A stretch of DNA of 64,000 nt from Alkalispirochaeta americana (GCF_900156105.1 NZ_FTMS01000002.1:1-64000); one strand, 5' to 3'; shown: positions 26,611-35,515, counted from the first letter of the stretch. Translations and numbers: made by a program. Notes: a model not told the origin generated them from the sequence alone.

Positions 26611-27207
26611 CTACTTCAAGTATCCAAGTTTCTCTATGGCTTTGACAGCCTCATCCACGGTGAGGTCCGATAGATCCACCACGTGGTCTGCCTTCTGTCG
26701 GTAGAGACGGTCTCGACGGTCTGCAAGACGCAGAAAAGATCCCCGGGGGTCCTGGGGGTCCAGAAAGGGGGGGATTCCTCCGGCAGAGATTCTCTCAAAA
26801 AGCACTTCCGGATCTGTCCAGAGGTACAGGATCGGCCGGCATTGCTCCAGAAGTTCCATCGCTTCAGGGTTGTCACAAACACCTCCGCCGGTGGAAATGA
26901 TGGCCTTTCCTTGCCGAGGTTCTTCCAGTATATGCCGAAGTGCCAGGCTTTCCCTCTCGGTGAAGGATTTTTTCCCCAGGTTCCGATAGAGCTGCCGCAG
27001 GAGCACTGTCGAACCAGGAGGGTTGTTCTCCGGCGCATTATCGGATGAGGGGATATCAACAAGCCCTTCCTGGGAGGCTTGTTCCAGCATAACCAGATCG
27101 GTGTCGAGGCAGGCTGTTCCTGGCATAGCCTGGCAAAGCCCCCGGGCTATGCTGGACTTTCCAGTGTGTTTCAGTCCTGTCAGAGTGAGATATCCTGGAG
27201 AACTCAT
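26611..27207 (-). CDS. aroK: shikimate kinase
   Basis: 198 residues. Phosphorylates shikimate at the 3-hydroxyl with ATP. P-loop GLKHTGKSS at 11-19, DTD near 36-38 (shikimate and Mg contact), STGGGVCDN, and the lid region near PPFLDPQDPRGSF. It is longer than the usual 170 or so because of an insertion after residue 45 (VDIPSSDNAPENNPPG). Some substrate arginines are placed unusually, so a related P-loop kinase cannot be excluded, but adjacency to aroC supports the call. Its ATG shares one base with the stop codon of the c-di-GMP signalling gene. Confidence 0.88.
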   Translation of the reverse strand: MSSPGYLTLTGLKHTGKSSIARGLCQAMPGTACLDTDLVMLEQASQEGLVDIPSSDNAPENNPPGSTVLLRQLYRNLGKKSFTERESLALRHILEEPRQGKAIISTGGGVCDNPEAMELLEQCRPILYLWTDPEVLFERISAGGIPPFLDPQDPRGSFLRLADRRDRLYRQKADHVVDLSDLTVDEAVKAIEKLGYLK

Positions 27208-29249
27208 CAGGGCATAGCGAAGGGAGCCGGTTTTGCGATCTCGTAGCCCTGGAGATAATCAACGCCGATTTCTTCCAGGAGCACTCGTGTTTCATTATCT
27301 TTTACGAACTCGGCGATCGTCTGCATGTTCATCACGTGGCCAATATCGTTTACTGCCACCACCAGAGCGCGGTCAATAAGATCATCGGCGATGTCCTTGA
27401 CGAAGGACCCGTCAATTTTGAGGTAATCCACGGGGAGGGTCTTGAGATACGAAAAGGAGGAGAAGCCGTTTCCAAAGTCATCCAGTGCAAAGGTGACGCC
27501 CAGATTCTTTAGTCTTCGCATGAAAGCTGTTGCCCGGGAGAGGTTCGCGATCGCCGCGGTCTCGGTGATCTCAAGGCAGATCTGTGACCCCTGAATCGAA
27601 TGGGTGCTTATCAACTCCTCGGCGTAATCCAGGAAGCTCTCGTCAGCCAGGGAGGCGCCGCTTACATTGATGCTGAAGAGCGGGTTGCGACCCGCCTTGT
27701 GCATGGCCGCAAGGAGATCAAGTGCTTTGGCCAGAACCCACCGGTCCACCGCTGGCATGAGGTTGTATTTCTCTGCAGCCGGGATGAAATCCGAGGGGCT
27801 TATCAGGCGGCCGTCGGTGTCGATCATGCGGATAAGCACTTCCTGGTGATCCCGGACAGTGCCGTTGGTGGAGACGATGGGTTGTCCCCAGAGCTCGAAC
27901 TTGTCGTCGTCCAGGGCATGGTTGAGCCGTGATATCCACTGCATCTCGCCCCGTCGCTTGAGGAAGGTGTAGTCTTCCATCTCGTAGACTTTAATGATAT
28001 TCCCGCCCTCTTCCTTGGCAAGGTACGAGGCGTCGTCGGCTGCGGCGAGGATGTTGTAGACATCGGCGTTCGTTCCCCGGACGGGGACGATTCCGATGCT
28101 GGCAGTGACGTGGAAAGCGTGCTTCTGCCAGATAAACTTGCGATTCAGGCTCGTGAGGATCGCGTTGGCCGTTGTCATGGCCCGGGCAATATCAGTGTTG
28201 ATCAGAAGAATGCCAAACTCGTCCCCTCCAAGGCGGGCCAGGAGGTGCTCCTCAGAGGCAACGATCCCCTTTACATCGCTCGATACCTGGCGAAGGAGCT
28301 CATCCCCGGCCTGGTGCCCGCAGACATCGTTGACGATCTTGAACTGGTCCAGATCCAGGTAGATCAGGGTGTGCTGAAGAGATGCGTCCCGGGCTGCTTC
28401 GGCAACCTGTTTCAGGCGTGAAAAGAACTCGTCCCTGTTCATAAGGCCGGTGAGTGTATCGTGGCTGGCCTGGTACTCTATAACTTGTGACATTTTTCGG
28501 AGACTGGTGATATCCCGGAAGGTTACCAGCGCTCCATCGGTGCCGTAGTTTGTTTTTATTGGAGATATTGAGCCGGCAATGTCGACGCGACCACCTTGTT
28601 CAGTTTCCAGATAGAGGTTTTCGAAGGTGAAGGTGTCTCCCGAGAGAACCGAGGTGAAAGGGATGTTCGCCGAAATCTGGGAGTGGTCGTCGAAAAGCGA
28701 GAATACTTCCTGCAGGGGCAGGCCCGTCACATCCTGGTCAAAAACTCCCGTAAGATCCCGCGCCACGGGGTTCAGAAAGCGGATCGTCTGATCGGCACCG
28801 ACGGCAATAAGGCCGTCGTTCATGGTGTCGAAGATCGTTTCGAAAAGTTGTTCCTGCTCTTGGAGTTTCCGGTCCACATCGGCTTTGTAGAGGGCGATGT
28901 CTATGGTTGTCCGGAGTTCGCGCTCCTTGAAGGGCTTGAGGACGTATCCGACGGGTTCGGCCTTCTTTGCCCGGGCTACGGTGTTGTCGTCGGCGTAGGC
29001 CGTGAGAAAAACGATCGGCGTGCTCTGCCGCTCCTTGATCTCTATGGCTGCATCAATACCGTCCCGGTCTCCTCCGAGCATTATATCCATGAGGATTATG
29101 TCGGGGCAATGCTCAAGAGCTTGCGCCACAGCCTCGTCGGCGGTGGCGCAGAGGGCAACCACGCGATACCCGAATTTTTCCAGACGTCGTTGAAGATCAA
29201 GGGCAATGATCTTCTCGTCTTCTACGATTAATACTCGTCGGCTCACCAT
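27207..29249 (-). CDS. REC-PAS-GGDEF-EAL response regulator (c-di-GMP turnover)
   Basis: 680 residues. Receiver domain 1-120 with phospho-acceptor Asp55 (IILMDIML) and the conserved Lys in YVLKPFKERE; PAS domain about 130-250; GGDEF about 275-435 with intact LGGDEFG near 341; EAL-type domain about 445-680 in which the signature reads EVLIR near 471, with EITE, DDFGNG and KIDGSFV metal and catalytic motifs present. Both cyclase and phosphodiesterase activity are therefore possible; which dominates is unknown. The partner kinase is not adjacent. It is translationally joined to aroK. Confidence 0.92.
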   Translation of the reverse strand: MVSRRVLIVEDEKIIALDLQRRLEKFGYRVVALCATADEAVAQALEHCPDIILMDIMLGGDRDGIDAAIEIKERQSTPIVFLTAYADDNTVARAKKAEPVGYVLKPFKERELRTTIDIALYKADVDRKLQEQEQLFETIFDTMNDGLIAVGADQTIRFLNPVARDLTGVFDQDVTGLPLQEVFSLFDDHSQISANIPFTSVLSGDTFTFENLYLETEQGGRVDIAGSISPIKTNYGTDGALVTFRDITSLRKMSQVIEYQASHDTLTGLMNRDEFFSRLKQVAEAARDASLQHTLIYLDLDQFKIVNDVCGHQAGDELLRQVSSDVKGIVASEEHLLARLGGDEFGILLINTDIARAMTTANAILTSLNRKFIWQKHAFHVTASIGIVPVRGTNADVYNILAAADDASYLAKEEGGNIIKVYEMEDYTFLKRRGEMQWISRLNHALDDDKFELWGQPIVSTNGTVRDHQEVLIRMIDTDGRLISPSDFIPAAEKYNLMPAVDRWVLAKALDLLAAMHKAGRNPLFSINVSGASLADESFLDYAEELISTHSIQGSQICLEITETAAIANLSRATAFMRRLKNLGVTFALDDFGNGFSSFSYLKTLPVDYLKIDGSFVKDIADDLIDRALVVAVNDIGHVMNMQTIAEFVKDNETRVLLEEIGVDYLQGYEIAKPAPFAMP

Positions 29250-29318
29250 AGCAGTTGATCAACAGCATAGAAGGTCTTAGGAGAAAAAGCAACGATAAAG
29301 AGCCGGAGTATCATAACG

Positions 29319-29783
29319 TTACAGATCCAGGACGCGCTTGAGATCTGCTGGTTCAAGCCGAAAGGGGGCTCCTTTCCCTTCGAGAAAATGATGTTTCTCC
29401 AAAAGGTGAAGAGAGAGATCGCTCACCAGAAGAGGTGTTCCCTGGGGTTGTCCGTCCCGTGCGGTCACGACGGTGGCGTTTATCTTCCGGAAGACACCGT
29501 CCTCGAAAGGTGAGGCGAGGCGACCCCGGGCTTCGCTGATGGTGACGATCCACTTTCCGTCCACCGTGACCGGTTCTCCCAGGCCTTTTCTGCCTTCCTC
29601 TATAAGGTGCCTTAATTTTTCGGATACCACCTGGAAGGAGAGATCAAGGCGGGAAAACTGTTCTTCGTCTGCCTCGATTATATCAGCCAGACTACGGTGA
29701 TCGTCGCCGAGGAAGCCATCGGCGGTGATGACTCCGGGTTGCATGTTGGCCTGGGCCTTGCTGTAGTGGGGGGACATCTTCAT
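29319..29783 (-). CDS. small soluble protein downstream of nqrF, unknown function
   Basis: 154 residues from ATG 29783 (MKMSPHYSKAQANMQPGVIT), chosen for AGGAGG eight bases upstream. Mixed alpha/beta; features include GFLGDDHRSLADIIEADEEQ and WIVTISEARGRLASPFEDG. No cysteines, membrane helices or signal peptide. Family not recognised. It lies 16 bp after nqrF, so it is likely the last gene of the nqr message and could be an accessory or unrelated passenger. Confidence 0.65.
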   Translation of the reverse strand: MKMSPHYSKAQANMQPGVITADGFLGDDHRSLADIIEADEEQFSRLDLSFQVVSEKLRHLIEEGRKGLGEPVTVDGKWIVTISEARGRLASPFEDGVFRKINATVVTARDGQPQGTPLLVSDLSLHLLEKHHFLEGKGAPFRLEPADLKRVLDL

Positions 29784-29799
29784 TTCGCGCTCCTCCTGG

Positions 29800-30924
29800 T
29801 CAGGCAAATTTATCGAAGAAAATATCTTCAGTGTTCATGCTATTATCGGTCATGACGGCCATGCAGGCGTCCAGCATACCCGGACTTCCGCACAGATACC
29901 CTTCCTTGGGGAGATCTGAAGAGATCTCCTCTTTCAGGTACCGGTCGAGAACATCCGTGATGAGGCCTGTGGCACCCTTCCAGTCATCCTCCGGCTGGGG
30001 TTCGCTCAGGGCCGGGATGAAGTGAAAGGTATCGCAGGTCCGATCCAGCTCTTCCAGCCATTCCAGATAGAAGAGGTCCCGTAGCGAGCGGGCCCCGAAG
30101 AAGTACCATATTTCCCGATCCTGAAGGGTCCCCTTGTCGATCATGTCCTGGAAGATACTCTTGAAGGGTGCCATCCCGGATCCCCCGGCGACACAAATCA
30201 TGGCGGCGCCACTTTGACGCACAGCAAAGTCTCCAAAGGGGCCAACCAGGCGAATCGTGTCTCCCTCTTTCAGATGTTCGTGGACGTAGGTGGTCACAAT
30301 GCCGCCCGGAACCAGACGAATGAGAAACTCCAGTTCTGTCTTGTTTCCCGGGGGGGATGATATGGAATAGGCCCGCATGGTTCGTTCCTTGACCTTGCCG
30401 TAGGGGGGGACCTCAAATTGCCCGTACTGCCCCGAGAGAAACGAGACCTCCCGGCCCTGGGGAAGCGTGCAGAGAACCTCCTTGATATCGTGGGTTACAC
30501 CCTTGAGGGAGGTAACGGTTGCGGAGAAATCCTGCACGTTAAAGAGCTCTTCAGGTATCTCGATCGATACATCCTGCTTGAGCTTGATCTGGCAGGAGAG
30601 GCGGACCTTCTGCTGAAGTTCCTCCTTTGAGAGGTACGGAACTTCGGTGGGCATCACTGGACCGATGTCGCTGTGCACCACAACTTTGCAGGCACCGCAA
30701 CTTCCGCGTCCACCGCAGGCGGAAGGTACGAAGATGCCTTCCTCGGCCAGGCCGAAGAGCATAGGCTGCCCCCCCTTCAGGGAGAGCTGTTTCCTGCCGC
30801 CGTTGATATCCAGGGTTATTTCCCCGTAGTTGTTTACGATCTTGTCGGTGATTGCAATGAGCGCTGCCAGGGCTGCTGCTATGGATCCCACCGCCAGAGG
30901 GCCGGTCAAAAAAAGTGCGTTCAT
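29800..30924 (-). CDS. nqrF: Na+-translocating NADH:quinone reductase subunit F
   Basis: 374 residues. NADH-oxidising entry subunit. One N-terminal membrane helix (about 8-28), a ferredoxin domain with CGGRGSCGACK (about 70-80) and a fourth Cys in VRLSCQI, then a ferredoxin-reductase module: FAD motif RAYSISSPPG, glycine-rich CVAGGSGMAPFKS for NADH, and C-terminal YLCGSPGMLDACM. It is slightly short for NqrF. It follows nqrE by 65 bp; the gap includes an inverted repeat (GCCGG/CCGGC at 30964-30987), and an AGGAG lies upstream of the start. Confidence 0.94.
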   Translation of the reverse strand: MNALFLTGPLAVGSIAAALAALIAITDKIVNNYGEITLDINGGRKQLSLKGGQPMLFGLAEEGIFVPSACGGRGSCGACKVVVHSDIGPVMPTEVPYLSKEELQQKVRLSCQIKLKQDVSIEIPEELFNVQDFSATVTSLKGVTHDIKEVLCTLPQGREVSFLSGQYGQFEVPPYGKVKERTMRAYSISSPPGNKTELEFLIRLVPGGIVTTYVHEHLKEGDTIRLVGPFGDFAVRQSGAAMICVAGGSGMAPFKSIFQDMIDKGTLQDREIWYFFGARSLRDLFYLEWLEELDRTCDTFHFIPALSEPQPEDDWKGATGLITDVLDRYLKEEISSDLPKEGYLCGSPGMLDACMAVMTDNSMNTEDIFFDKFA

Positions 30925-30989
30925 ATATGGATGCTCCTGTTCACATAGTTCTGTGTATACGGTGCCGGAGGATTATGTGACACCGGCTT

Positions 30990-31589
30990 TTATTGAACCG
31001 CCAGCATTCCCGAAAAGCCAATGAAGGCCATGGCCATGAACCCGATGGTAATCATGGTGAGACCCGGACCTTGAAGAGCTGGAGAGACCTTGGATTTTTC
31101 GGTTTTCTTGCGAATCGCCGAAAGCAGCATGATCGCAAGCCACCAGCCCAGCCCGGAGCCGAGACCGTAGACCACTGACTGCAGGAGGGTATACTGGCGA
31201 ATCTCCATGAAGAGCGAGACACCCAGAATGGCACAGTTTACCGTGATCAGGGGGAGGAAGATCCCCAGGTTCAGATAGAGTGCCTGGGAGACCCTGTCAA
31301 TGATCATTTCGAGAATCTGAACCACGGCAGCGATGGAAACAATGAAGACAATAAACCGCAGATAGACCAGATCCAGAGGAATGAGAATGTTGTGCAGGAT
31401 CAACCAGTTGATCGCTGTAGTTACCGTCAGGACCACCGTTACAGCCATGCCCAGACCGTTGGAAGAGCTGGAATCCTTGGAGATTGAGATAAAGGAACAC
31501 ATCCCCAAAAAGTTTGAGAGCAGAATATTGCTCGTTATGATGGATGCAAAAAAGAGCGAAAAGGGATTCAGAAGCGGTTCTGCGTTCAT
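30990..31589 (-). CDS. nqrE: Na+-translocating NADH:quinone reductase subunit E
   Basis: 199 residues, six membrane helices. NqrE/RnfA family: LFFASIITSNILLSNFLGMC near the N-terminus and TVNCAILGVSLFM mid-protein give the two membrane-embedded cysteine sites that bind iron between NqrD and NqrE. The ATG overlaps the nqrD stop by 4 bp. Confidence 0.94.
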   Translation of the reverse strand: MNAEPLLNPFSLFFASIITSNILLSNFLGMCSFISISKDSSSSNGLGMAVTVVLTVTTAINWLILHNILIPLDLVYLRFIVFIVSIAAVVQILEMIIDRVSQALYLNLGIFLPLITVNCAILGVSLFMEIRQYTLLQSVVYGLGSGLGWWLAIMLLSAIRKKTEKSKVSPALQGPGLTMITIGFMAMAFIGFSGMLAVQ

Positions 31590-32191
31590 GCTGCAGCTCC
31601 TTCCTTGTTCATGATTGTCTTACCGATCCAGATAATGATTCCCAGAAGAAAAAAGGCGCTGGGAGGGGTTACCATGATGATCCAGGGTTCGAAACCCGAG
31701 GGGAGGACCGGGAATCCCAGGACTGTTCCAAAGCCCAGAAGCTCCCGCACGAAGGCGATCGTCATGAGAACTCCCATGTAGCCCATCCCGCTGGTTACCC
31801 CATCCCAAAGGGAAAGGATGGGAGGATTGCTTTGGGCGAAGGCCTCGGCGCGTCCCATGATAATGCAGTTTGTTATGATAAGCCCCACGTAGGGTCCGAG
31901 GGCCCTGCTGATATCGGGCATGTAGGCCCGAAGCAGAATATCCACGATGATAACGTAGAAGGCGATGATCAAGGTCTGGACGATCATGCGAACCTTTCGT
32001 GGAATGAGGGTTTTCATCAGTGATACCGTGAGATTCGACATGGCCGTCACAAAAACGACTCCCAGGGTCATGATCAGGGTGTTGATCATGAGGTTTGTCA
32101 CGGCCAGGGCGGAGCAGATTCCGAGAATCTGCATGAAAATCGGGTTATTCGTCCAGAGGTTTTCCCTCATGATTACTTTCGGGTTGCTCAT
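31586..32191 (-). CDS. nqrD: Na+-translocating NADH:quinone reductase subunit D
   Basis: 201 residues, six membrane helices. NqrD/RnfE family with paired half-repeats; LGICSALAVTNLM and IITNCIIMGRAEAFA carry the iron-binding cysteines that mirror NqrE. Overlaps nqrC and nqrE by 4 bp each, as expected for tightly coupled membrane partners. Confidence 0.94.
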   Translation of the reverse strand: MSNPKVIMRENLWTNNPIFMQILGICSALAVTNLMINTLIMTLGVVFVTAMSNLTVSLMKTLIPRKVRMIVQTLIIAFYVIIVDILLRAYMPDISRALGPYVGLIITNCIIMGRAEAFAQSNPPILSLWDGVTSGMGYMGVLMTIAFVRELLGFGTVLGFPVLPSGFEPWIIMVTPPSAFFLLGIIIWIGKTIMNKEGAAA

Positions 32192-32793
32192 AACTCCACT
32201 CCCAGGGCGGAGGCGATCCGCTCCAGTTCGTTTTTGAAGATCACTCCCATTCGCTCGCTGGTGCGGGTTGCTCCGGTGATCGCATCGATTTTGCCGTTTT
32301 CCTTGTCACTGTCGCCCTCGCCCGGAGCGGCCACCCGGATCGTCCCATCGACGATTCGGAGATCCCGGAGCTGTTCCTTGAACCATCTTTCGGTGATGCG
32401 ACCTCCCAGGCCGGGGGTTTCCGTCTGATCCACGATCTCCAGGCCCCTGGCGCGGGCCATGTCTCCCGTGACCGCCAGAATCCCCTCAATGGGACCCCAG
32501 ACGCCGGAACCAACAAACTCCTTGGCGTAAACCCTTGTTTCTCCTTCGGTGAAGCGGAAGAGGGTTATTCCGCCCTGTTCCACCTCTTCAACGGTTTTGA
32601 AGGCCTTCTGCACCTCGGCAGGGGTGGATGCCTCCACGCCCAGGGCAGAGAGAATCGATCGCTGACGGGTGACTTCCCGGTTCTGCTCCACCCGAGGGGC
32701 TGTGCTGTGGTGGGCGAAGGAGAGGAAGAGGACGAAGATAAAGGAGATAAAGAAGGTAAAACCTATGGTGTAGGGTAAACTCTGCTTGTTCAT
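32188..32793 (-). CDS. nqrC: Na+-translocating NADH:quinone reductase subunit C
   Basis: 201 residues. One N-terminal membrane anchor (about 8-28) and a periplasmic FMN-binding domain. The covalent-flavin site is in DAITGATRTSERM near residue 175; PGLGGRITERWF is a second family signature. It is shorter than the usual 250 or so residues. An ApbE-type flavin transferase would be needed and is not in the window. 4-bp overlaps on both sides. Confidence 0.92.
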   Translation of the reverse strand: MNKQSLPYTIGFTFFISFIFVLFLSFAHHSTAPRVEQNREVTRQRSILSALGVEASTPAEVQKAFKTVEEVEQGGITLFRFTEGETRVYAKEFVGSGVWGPIEGILAVTGDMARARGLEIVDQTETPGLGGRITERWFKEQLRDLRIVDGTIRVAAPGEGDSDKENGKIDAITGATRTSERMGVIFKNELERIASALGVEL

Positions 32794-33800
32794 TGGGTTG
32801 CTCCCGCTGTTTGAAGTTTCTTTTTCTTCTTTTTCGGAGAGGGCAGGTGCTCGTCCAGAAAGGGGCTGAAGGTGTTTGCCACAAGGATGCCGAAACTTGT
32901 TCCTTCGGGAAAACCCGCCAGGGTTCGGACCGTCATGGATACTCCCCCTATCATGAGACCGTAGACAAACTGGGCCAGGGGCTTGTTAGGAGCGGTTATA
33001 GGGTCAGTGGCCATGAATACAGTGACGAAGAGGATGCTCCCGCTCATCATGTAGGCCGCCAGGGGAACCAGCGCCGAGAGACCGGGAAAGGATGCCGGGC
33101 TTAATCCGGGAATGAGACCTCCAAAGAAGAAGGCTCCTGCCGCTGTAAGTGCTCCCAGGAAGGTAGAGGCCATAGTTTTCCAGTTGGCTGTCTTGGTTGC
33201 CACCAGAAAGAGAGCAGCCAGCAGGATAAGGATTACGCTGGATTCGCCCGAGGAGCCTCCCCGGAAGCCCAGGAAAAGGTCCATCAGGGGCGGGATTTCG
33301 CCGGTGCGCAGGAGCGCCAGGGGTGTAGCCGCCGTTACCGTGTCAACTCCTGCTGCCTGGGTCGTGCCGAAGAGACCGGAGAAGCCCTGAGGGCCCCGGG
33401 AGGCGGGAACGATCCATCCCGCATTGTACGGTACGGGAAAGGAGAGAAAGATAAAGAGCCGCCCCGCTATGGCAGGGTTGAAAATGTTCCTGCCGAAACC
33501 GCCGTAGGCCTCTTTTGCCAGGGCTACCGCAAAAACTATTCCCACCAGGGTGATCCACAGGGGCAGGGCCGGCGGAAGCGCCAGCGCGTAGAGCGCGCAG
33601 GTTACCAGAACGGCCTCGCTGATTTTCTTCCCCCGCTGGCGAGTAAAAACATACTCCGTGGCGATTCCGCCGGCGAAGACAACCGCCGTTTGTAACAGAA
33701 CGCTCCAGCCGTAGAGAAGTACCGCGAAAAAAAAGAGCGGTATCAGCGCATAGATAAGGCGCCGCATAACATCCTGTTTTTGAAAATACTGATCGATCAC
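32790..33800 (-). CDS. nqrB: Na+-translocating NADH:quinone reductase subunit B
   Basis: 336 residues, about nine to ten membrane helices. NqrB/RnfD family, covalent-FMN Thr in the motif VDTVTAATPLA near residue 155, and FGRNIFNPA conserved segment. It is shorter than typical NqrB (about 410), lacking part of the N-terminus, and ends in a polylysine tail (PKKKKKKLQ). GTG start at 33800 with GAGGAGG five to six bases upstream. First gene of the cluster; no nqrA upstream. The presence of an NqrF rather than RnfB/RnfC points to NQR and not RNF. Confidence 0.9.
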   Translation of the reverse strand: MIDQYFQKQDVMRRLIYALIPLFFFAVLLYGWSVLLQTAVVFAGGIATEYVFTRQRGKKISEAVLVTCALYALALPPALPLWITLVGIVFAVALAKEAYGGFGRNIFNPAIAGRLFIFLSFPVPYNAGWIVPASRGPQGFSGLFGTTQAAGVDTVTAATPLALLRTGEIPPLMDLFLGFRGGSSGESSVILILLAALFLVATKTANWKTMASTFLGALTAAGAFFFGGLIPGLSPASFPGLSALVPLAAYMMSGSILFVTVFMATDPITAPNKPLAQFVYGLMIGGVSMTVRTLAGFPEGTSFGILVANTFSPFLDEHLPSPKKKKKKLQTAGATQ

Positions 33801-33823
33801 GAGTCCTCCTCAATACTCCATTT

Positions 33824-33832
33824 AGTATAGCA
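33824..33832 (-). promoter_or_regulatory. extended -10 promoter for nqrBCDEF
   Basis: TGCTATACT (33832-33824), an extended -10 element, about 24 bp upstream of the nqrB start. No good -35 is seen, as is usual for extended -10 promoters. Confidence 0.5.
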
Positions 33833-33872
33833 ATAGCTTCCGTTAAAGGTATAGCGGGAAAACAATACATAT

Positions 33873-33891
33873 TTTGTCAGGATTTGTCAGG
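33873..33891. repeat. 10-bp direct repeat in the nqr/PDH divergent region
   Basis: TTTGTCAGG occurs twice exactly one helical turn apart (33873 and 33883), between the nqr -10 and the rightward -35 box. The position suits a regulator site; none is known. Confidence 0.6.
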
Positions 33892-33909
33892 TAAATCGGT
33901 GATCTTCCT

Positions 33910-33937
33910 TTGACATTATGAGAGGTTTTATTACTTT
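33910..33937 (+). promoter_or_regulatory. sigma-70-type promoter for the flavoprotein/PDH run
   Basis: TTGACA (33910-33915), 16-bp spacer, TACTTT (33932-33937), about 55 bp upstream of the gene starting at 33999. Confidence 0.55.
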
Positions 33938-33998
33938 ACAGCGAGACAAGGTCATAACAATATAGAAATACGATTATGAATGAGCTCAGGAGGAGTGC

Positions 33999-34442
33999 AT
34001 GAAATCAAGGGTGTTGCTGGATGCTCTGGAACGCGTTCTGGATTCGTCGGGACGGGCGGTGATGGCCACTGTGGACGAGCAGGGTATTCCCCGCCTCCGG
34101 TGGATGGTGGCCGGAATGCTTCGGGGTGCTCCGGGCTATGTCTACGCCGTTACGTCGCCAGGATTCAGGAAAGTAAAAGACCTGGAGAAGAACCCCGGAG
34201 TATCCTGGATGTTCCAGGATGAGGCTCTGGATGAGATCGTCCATCTGCGGGGGGAAGCCCGGGTTGTGGATAATCCCTCTCTCAAGGCCGATGTTCTTGA
34301 GGCCATCGGAAAGGATCTGGCGAACTTCTGGCGTGCCAATGCCATGGAAAGCGATCTGGTTGTCATCGAGACAGTCCCCGATGAGATCGAAGTTTTCTCC
34401 GCTTCCCGGGGAGATCGGGTCCGGGGATCCCTGGCTGATTGA
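33999..34442 (+). CDS. pyridoxamine 5'-phosphate oxidase-family flavin-binding protein
   Basis: 147 residues, split-barrel fold signature: RAVMATVDEQGIPRLRWMVA at 19-38, VYAVTSPGFRKVKDLEKNPG, and EIVHLRGEARVVDN. This matches the small general-stress (GSP26-like) group that binds FMN or F420 and not the PLP-making PdxH. Strong AGGAGGAG before ATG 33999. It precedes pdhA by 45 bp and may be co-transcribed with the PDH genes; a link to redox state is possible but not shown. Confidence 0.82.
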   Translation: MKSRVLLDALERVLDSSGRAVMATVDEQGIPRLRWMVAGMLRGAPGYVYAVTSPGFRKVKDLEKNPGVSWMFQDEALDEIVHLRGEARVVDNPSLKADVLEAIGKDLANFWRANAMESDLVVIETVPDEIEVFSASRGDRVRGSLAD

Positions 34443-34487
34443 TCAAGGGGTCGGGGCAACAGAAAACAAGGCAGGGATAACAGAAAG

Positions 34488-35486
34488 ATGAGCGAGAAAA
34501 AGAGTCAAAAGATGAGTGATGTTGGAAATTACGACGGCGGGTTCTTGAAGAAACTCCTGAGAGACATGGTGCTTATCAGGAGGTTTGAGGAAAAAACCGC
34601 CCAGATGTACGGCCTGAGAAAGATTGGCGGATTTCTTCACCTCTACAACGGGCAGGAAGCTGTAGCTGTTGGAGCCGTTGCCGCCCTGGATCTGGAGAAA
34701 GACTATCTGCTCACATCCTACCGTGACCATGGTCACGCTCTGGCAGTTGGTATGGACCCCAAATCTGTCATGGCTGAGCTCTACGGAAAAATTACCGGTT
34801 GCTCTCGCGGCAAGGGTGGTTCCATGCACATGTTTGATGCCGAACGCCACTTTCTGGGAGGCAACGGTATTGTGGGGGCCCAGATTCCTATTGCTACGGG
34901 AGTGGCCTTCAAGCAGATGTACCATAACGACGGTGGTGTGACCCTCTGTTTTTTCGGGGATGGAGCAATTCATCAGGGAGCATTTCACGAGAGCCTGAAC
35001 CTGGCGAAGATATGGAACCTGCCGGTGATCTACATTGTAGAGAACAACCAGTTTGGCATGGGCACAGCCGTGAAACGAGTGTCGGGACTGGATGATTTCT
35101 CTTTGAAGGCGGCCGGGTATGACCTGCAGGGAAAAGTGGTGGATGGCATGGATGTATTGGCTGTCTACGAGGGAATAAAAGAGGTTACTCTTGATGCCCG
35201 GGAAAAGGGAAACGCCTGGCTCCTGGATATTAAAACCTACCGATACAAAGGGCATTCCGCCAGTGATCCTGCAAAATACCGCACCAAGGAAGAGCTGGAG
35301 TCCTATAAACAACAGGACCCGATCGTTCAACTCAAGGAACGAATGATTGCCGCAGGGGTTCTTGACGATCAGGACTACCAGGAAATGGACTCTCAGATAA
35401 AGAAAGAGGTCCAGGAGGCGGTTGATTTTGCCGAGAAGAGCGCCGAACCGGCTCTCCATACCATGTACGAAGACATTCTGGCGTAA
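34488..35486 (+). CDS. pdhA: pyruvate dehydrogenase E1 component, alpha subunit
   Basis: 332 residues. With PdhB decarboxylates pyruvate using thiamine diphosphate and passes the acetyl group to E2 lipoate. ThDP-binding motif GDGAIHQGAFHESLNLAKIW followed by VIYIVENN; GCSRGKGGSMHMF and the phosphorylation-loop-like YRYKGHSASDP are family segments. The order pdhA-pdhB-pdhC-lpd and the short alpha subunit fit the alpha2beta2 PDH type; an acetoin dehydrogenase-type complex is the main alternative. Confidence 0.93.
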   Translation: MSEKKSQKMSDVGNYDGGFLKKLLRDMVLIRRFEEKTAQMYGLRKIGGFLHLYNGQEAVAVGAVAALDLEKDYLLTSYRDHGHALAVGMDPKSVMAELYGKITGCSRGKGGSMHMFDAERHFLGGNGIVGAQIPIATGVAFKQMYHNDGGVTLCFFGDGAIHQGAFHESLNLAKIWNLPVIYIVENNQFGMGTAVKRVSGLDDFSLKAAGYDLQGKVVDGMDVLAVYEGIKEVTLDAREKGNAWLLDIKTYRYKGHSASDPAKYRTKEELESYKQQDPIVQLKERMIAAGVLDDQDYQEMDSQIKKEVQEAVDFAEKSAEPALHTMYEDILA

Positions 35487-35515
35487 CGAGAGCCCAGATC
35501 AAGGAGACGAAGATA

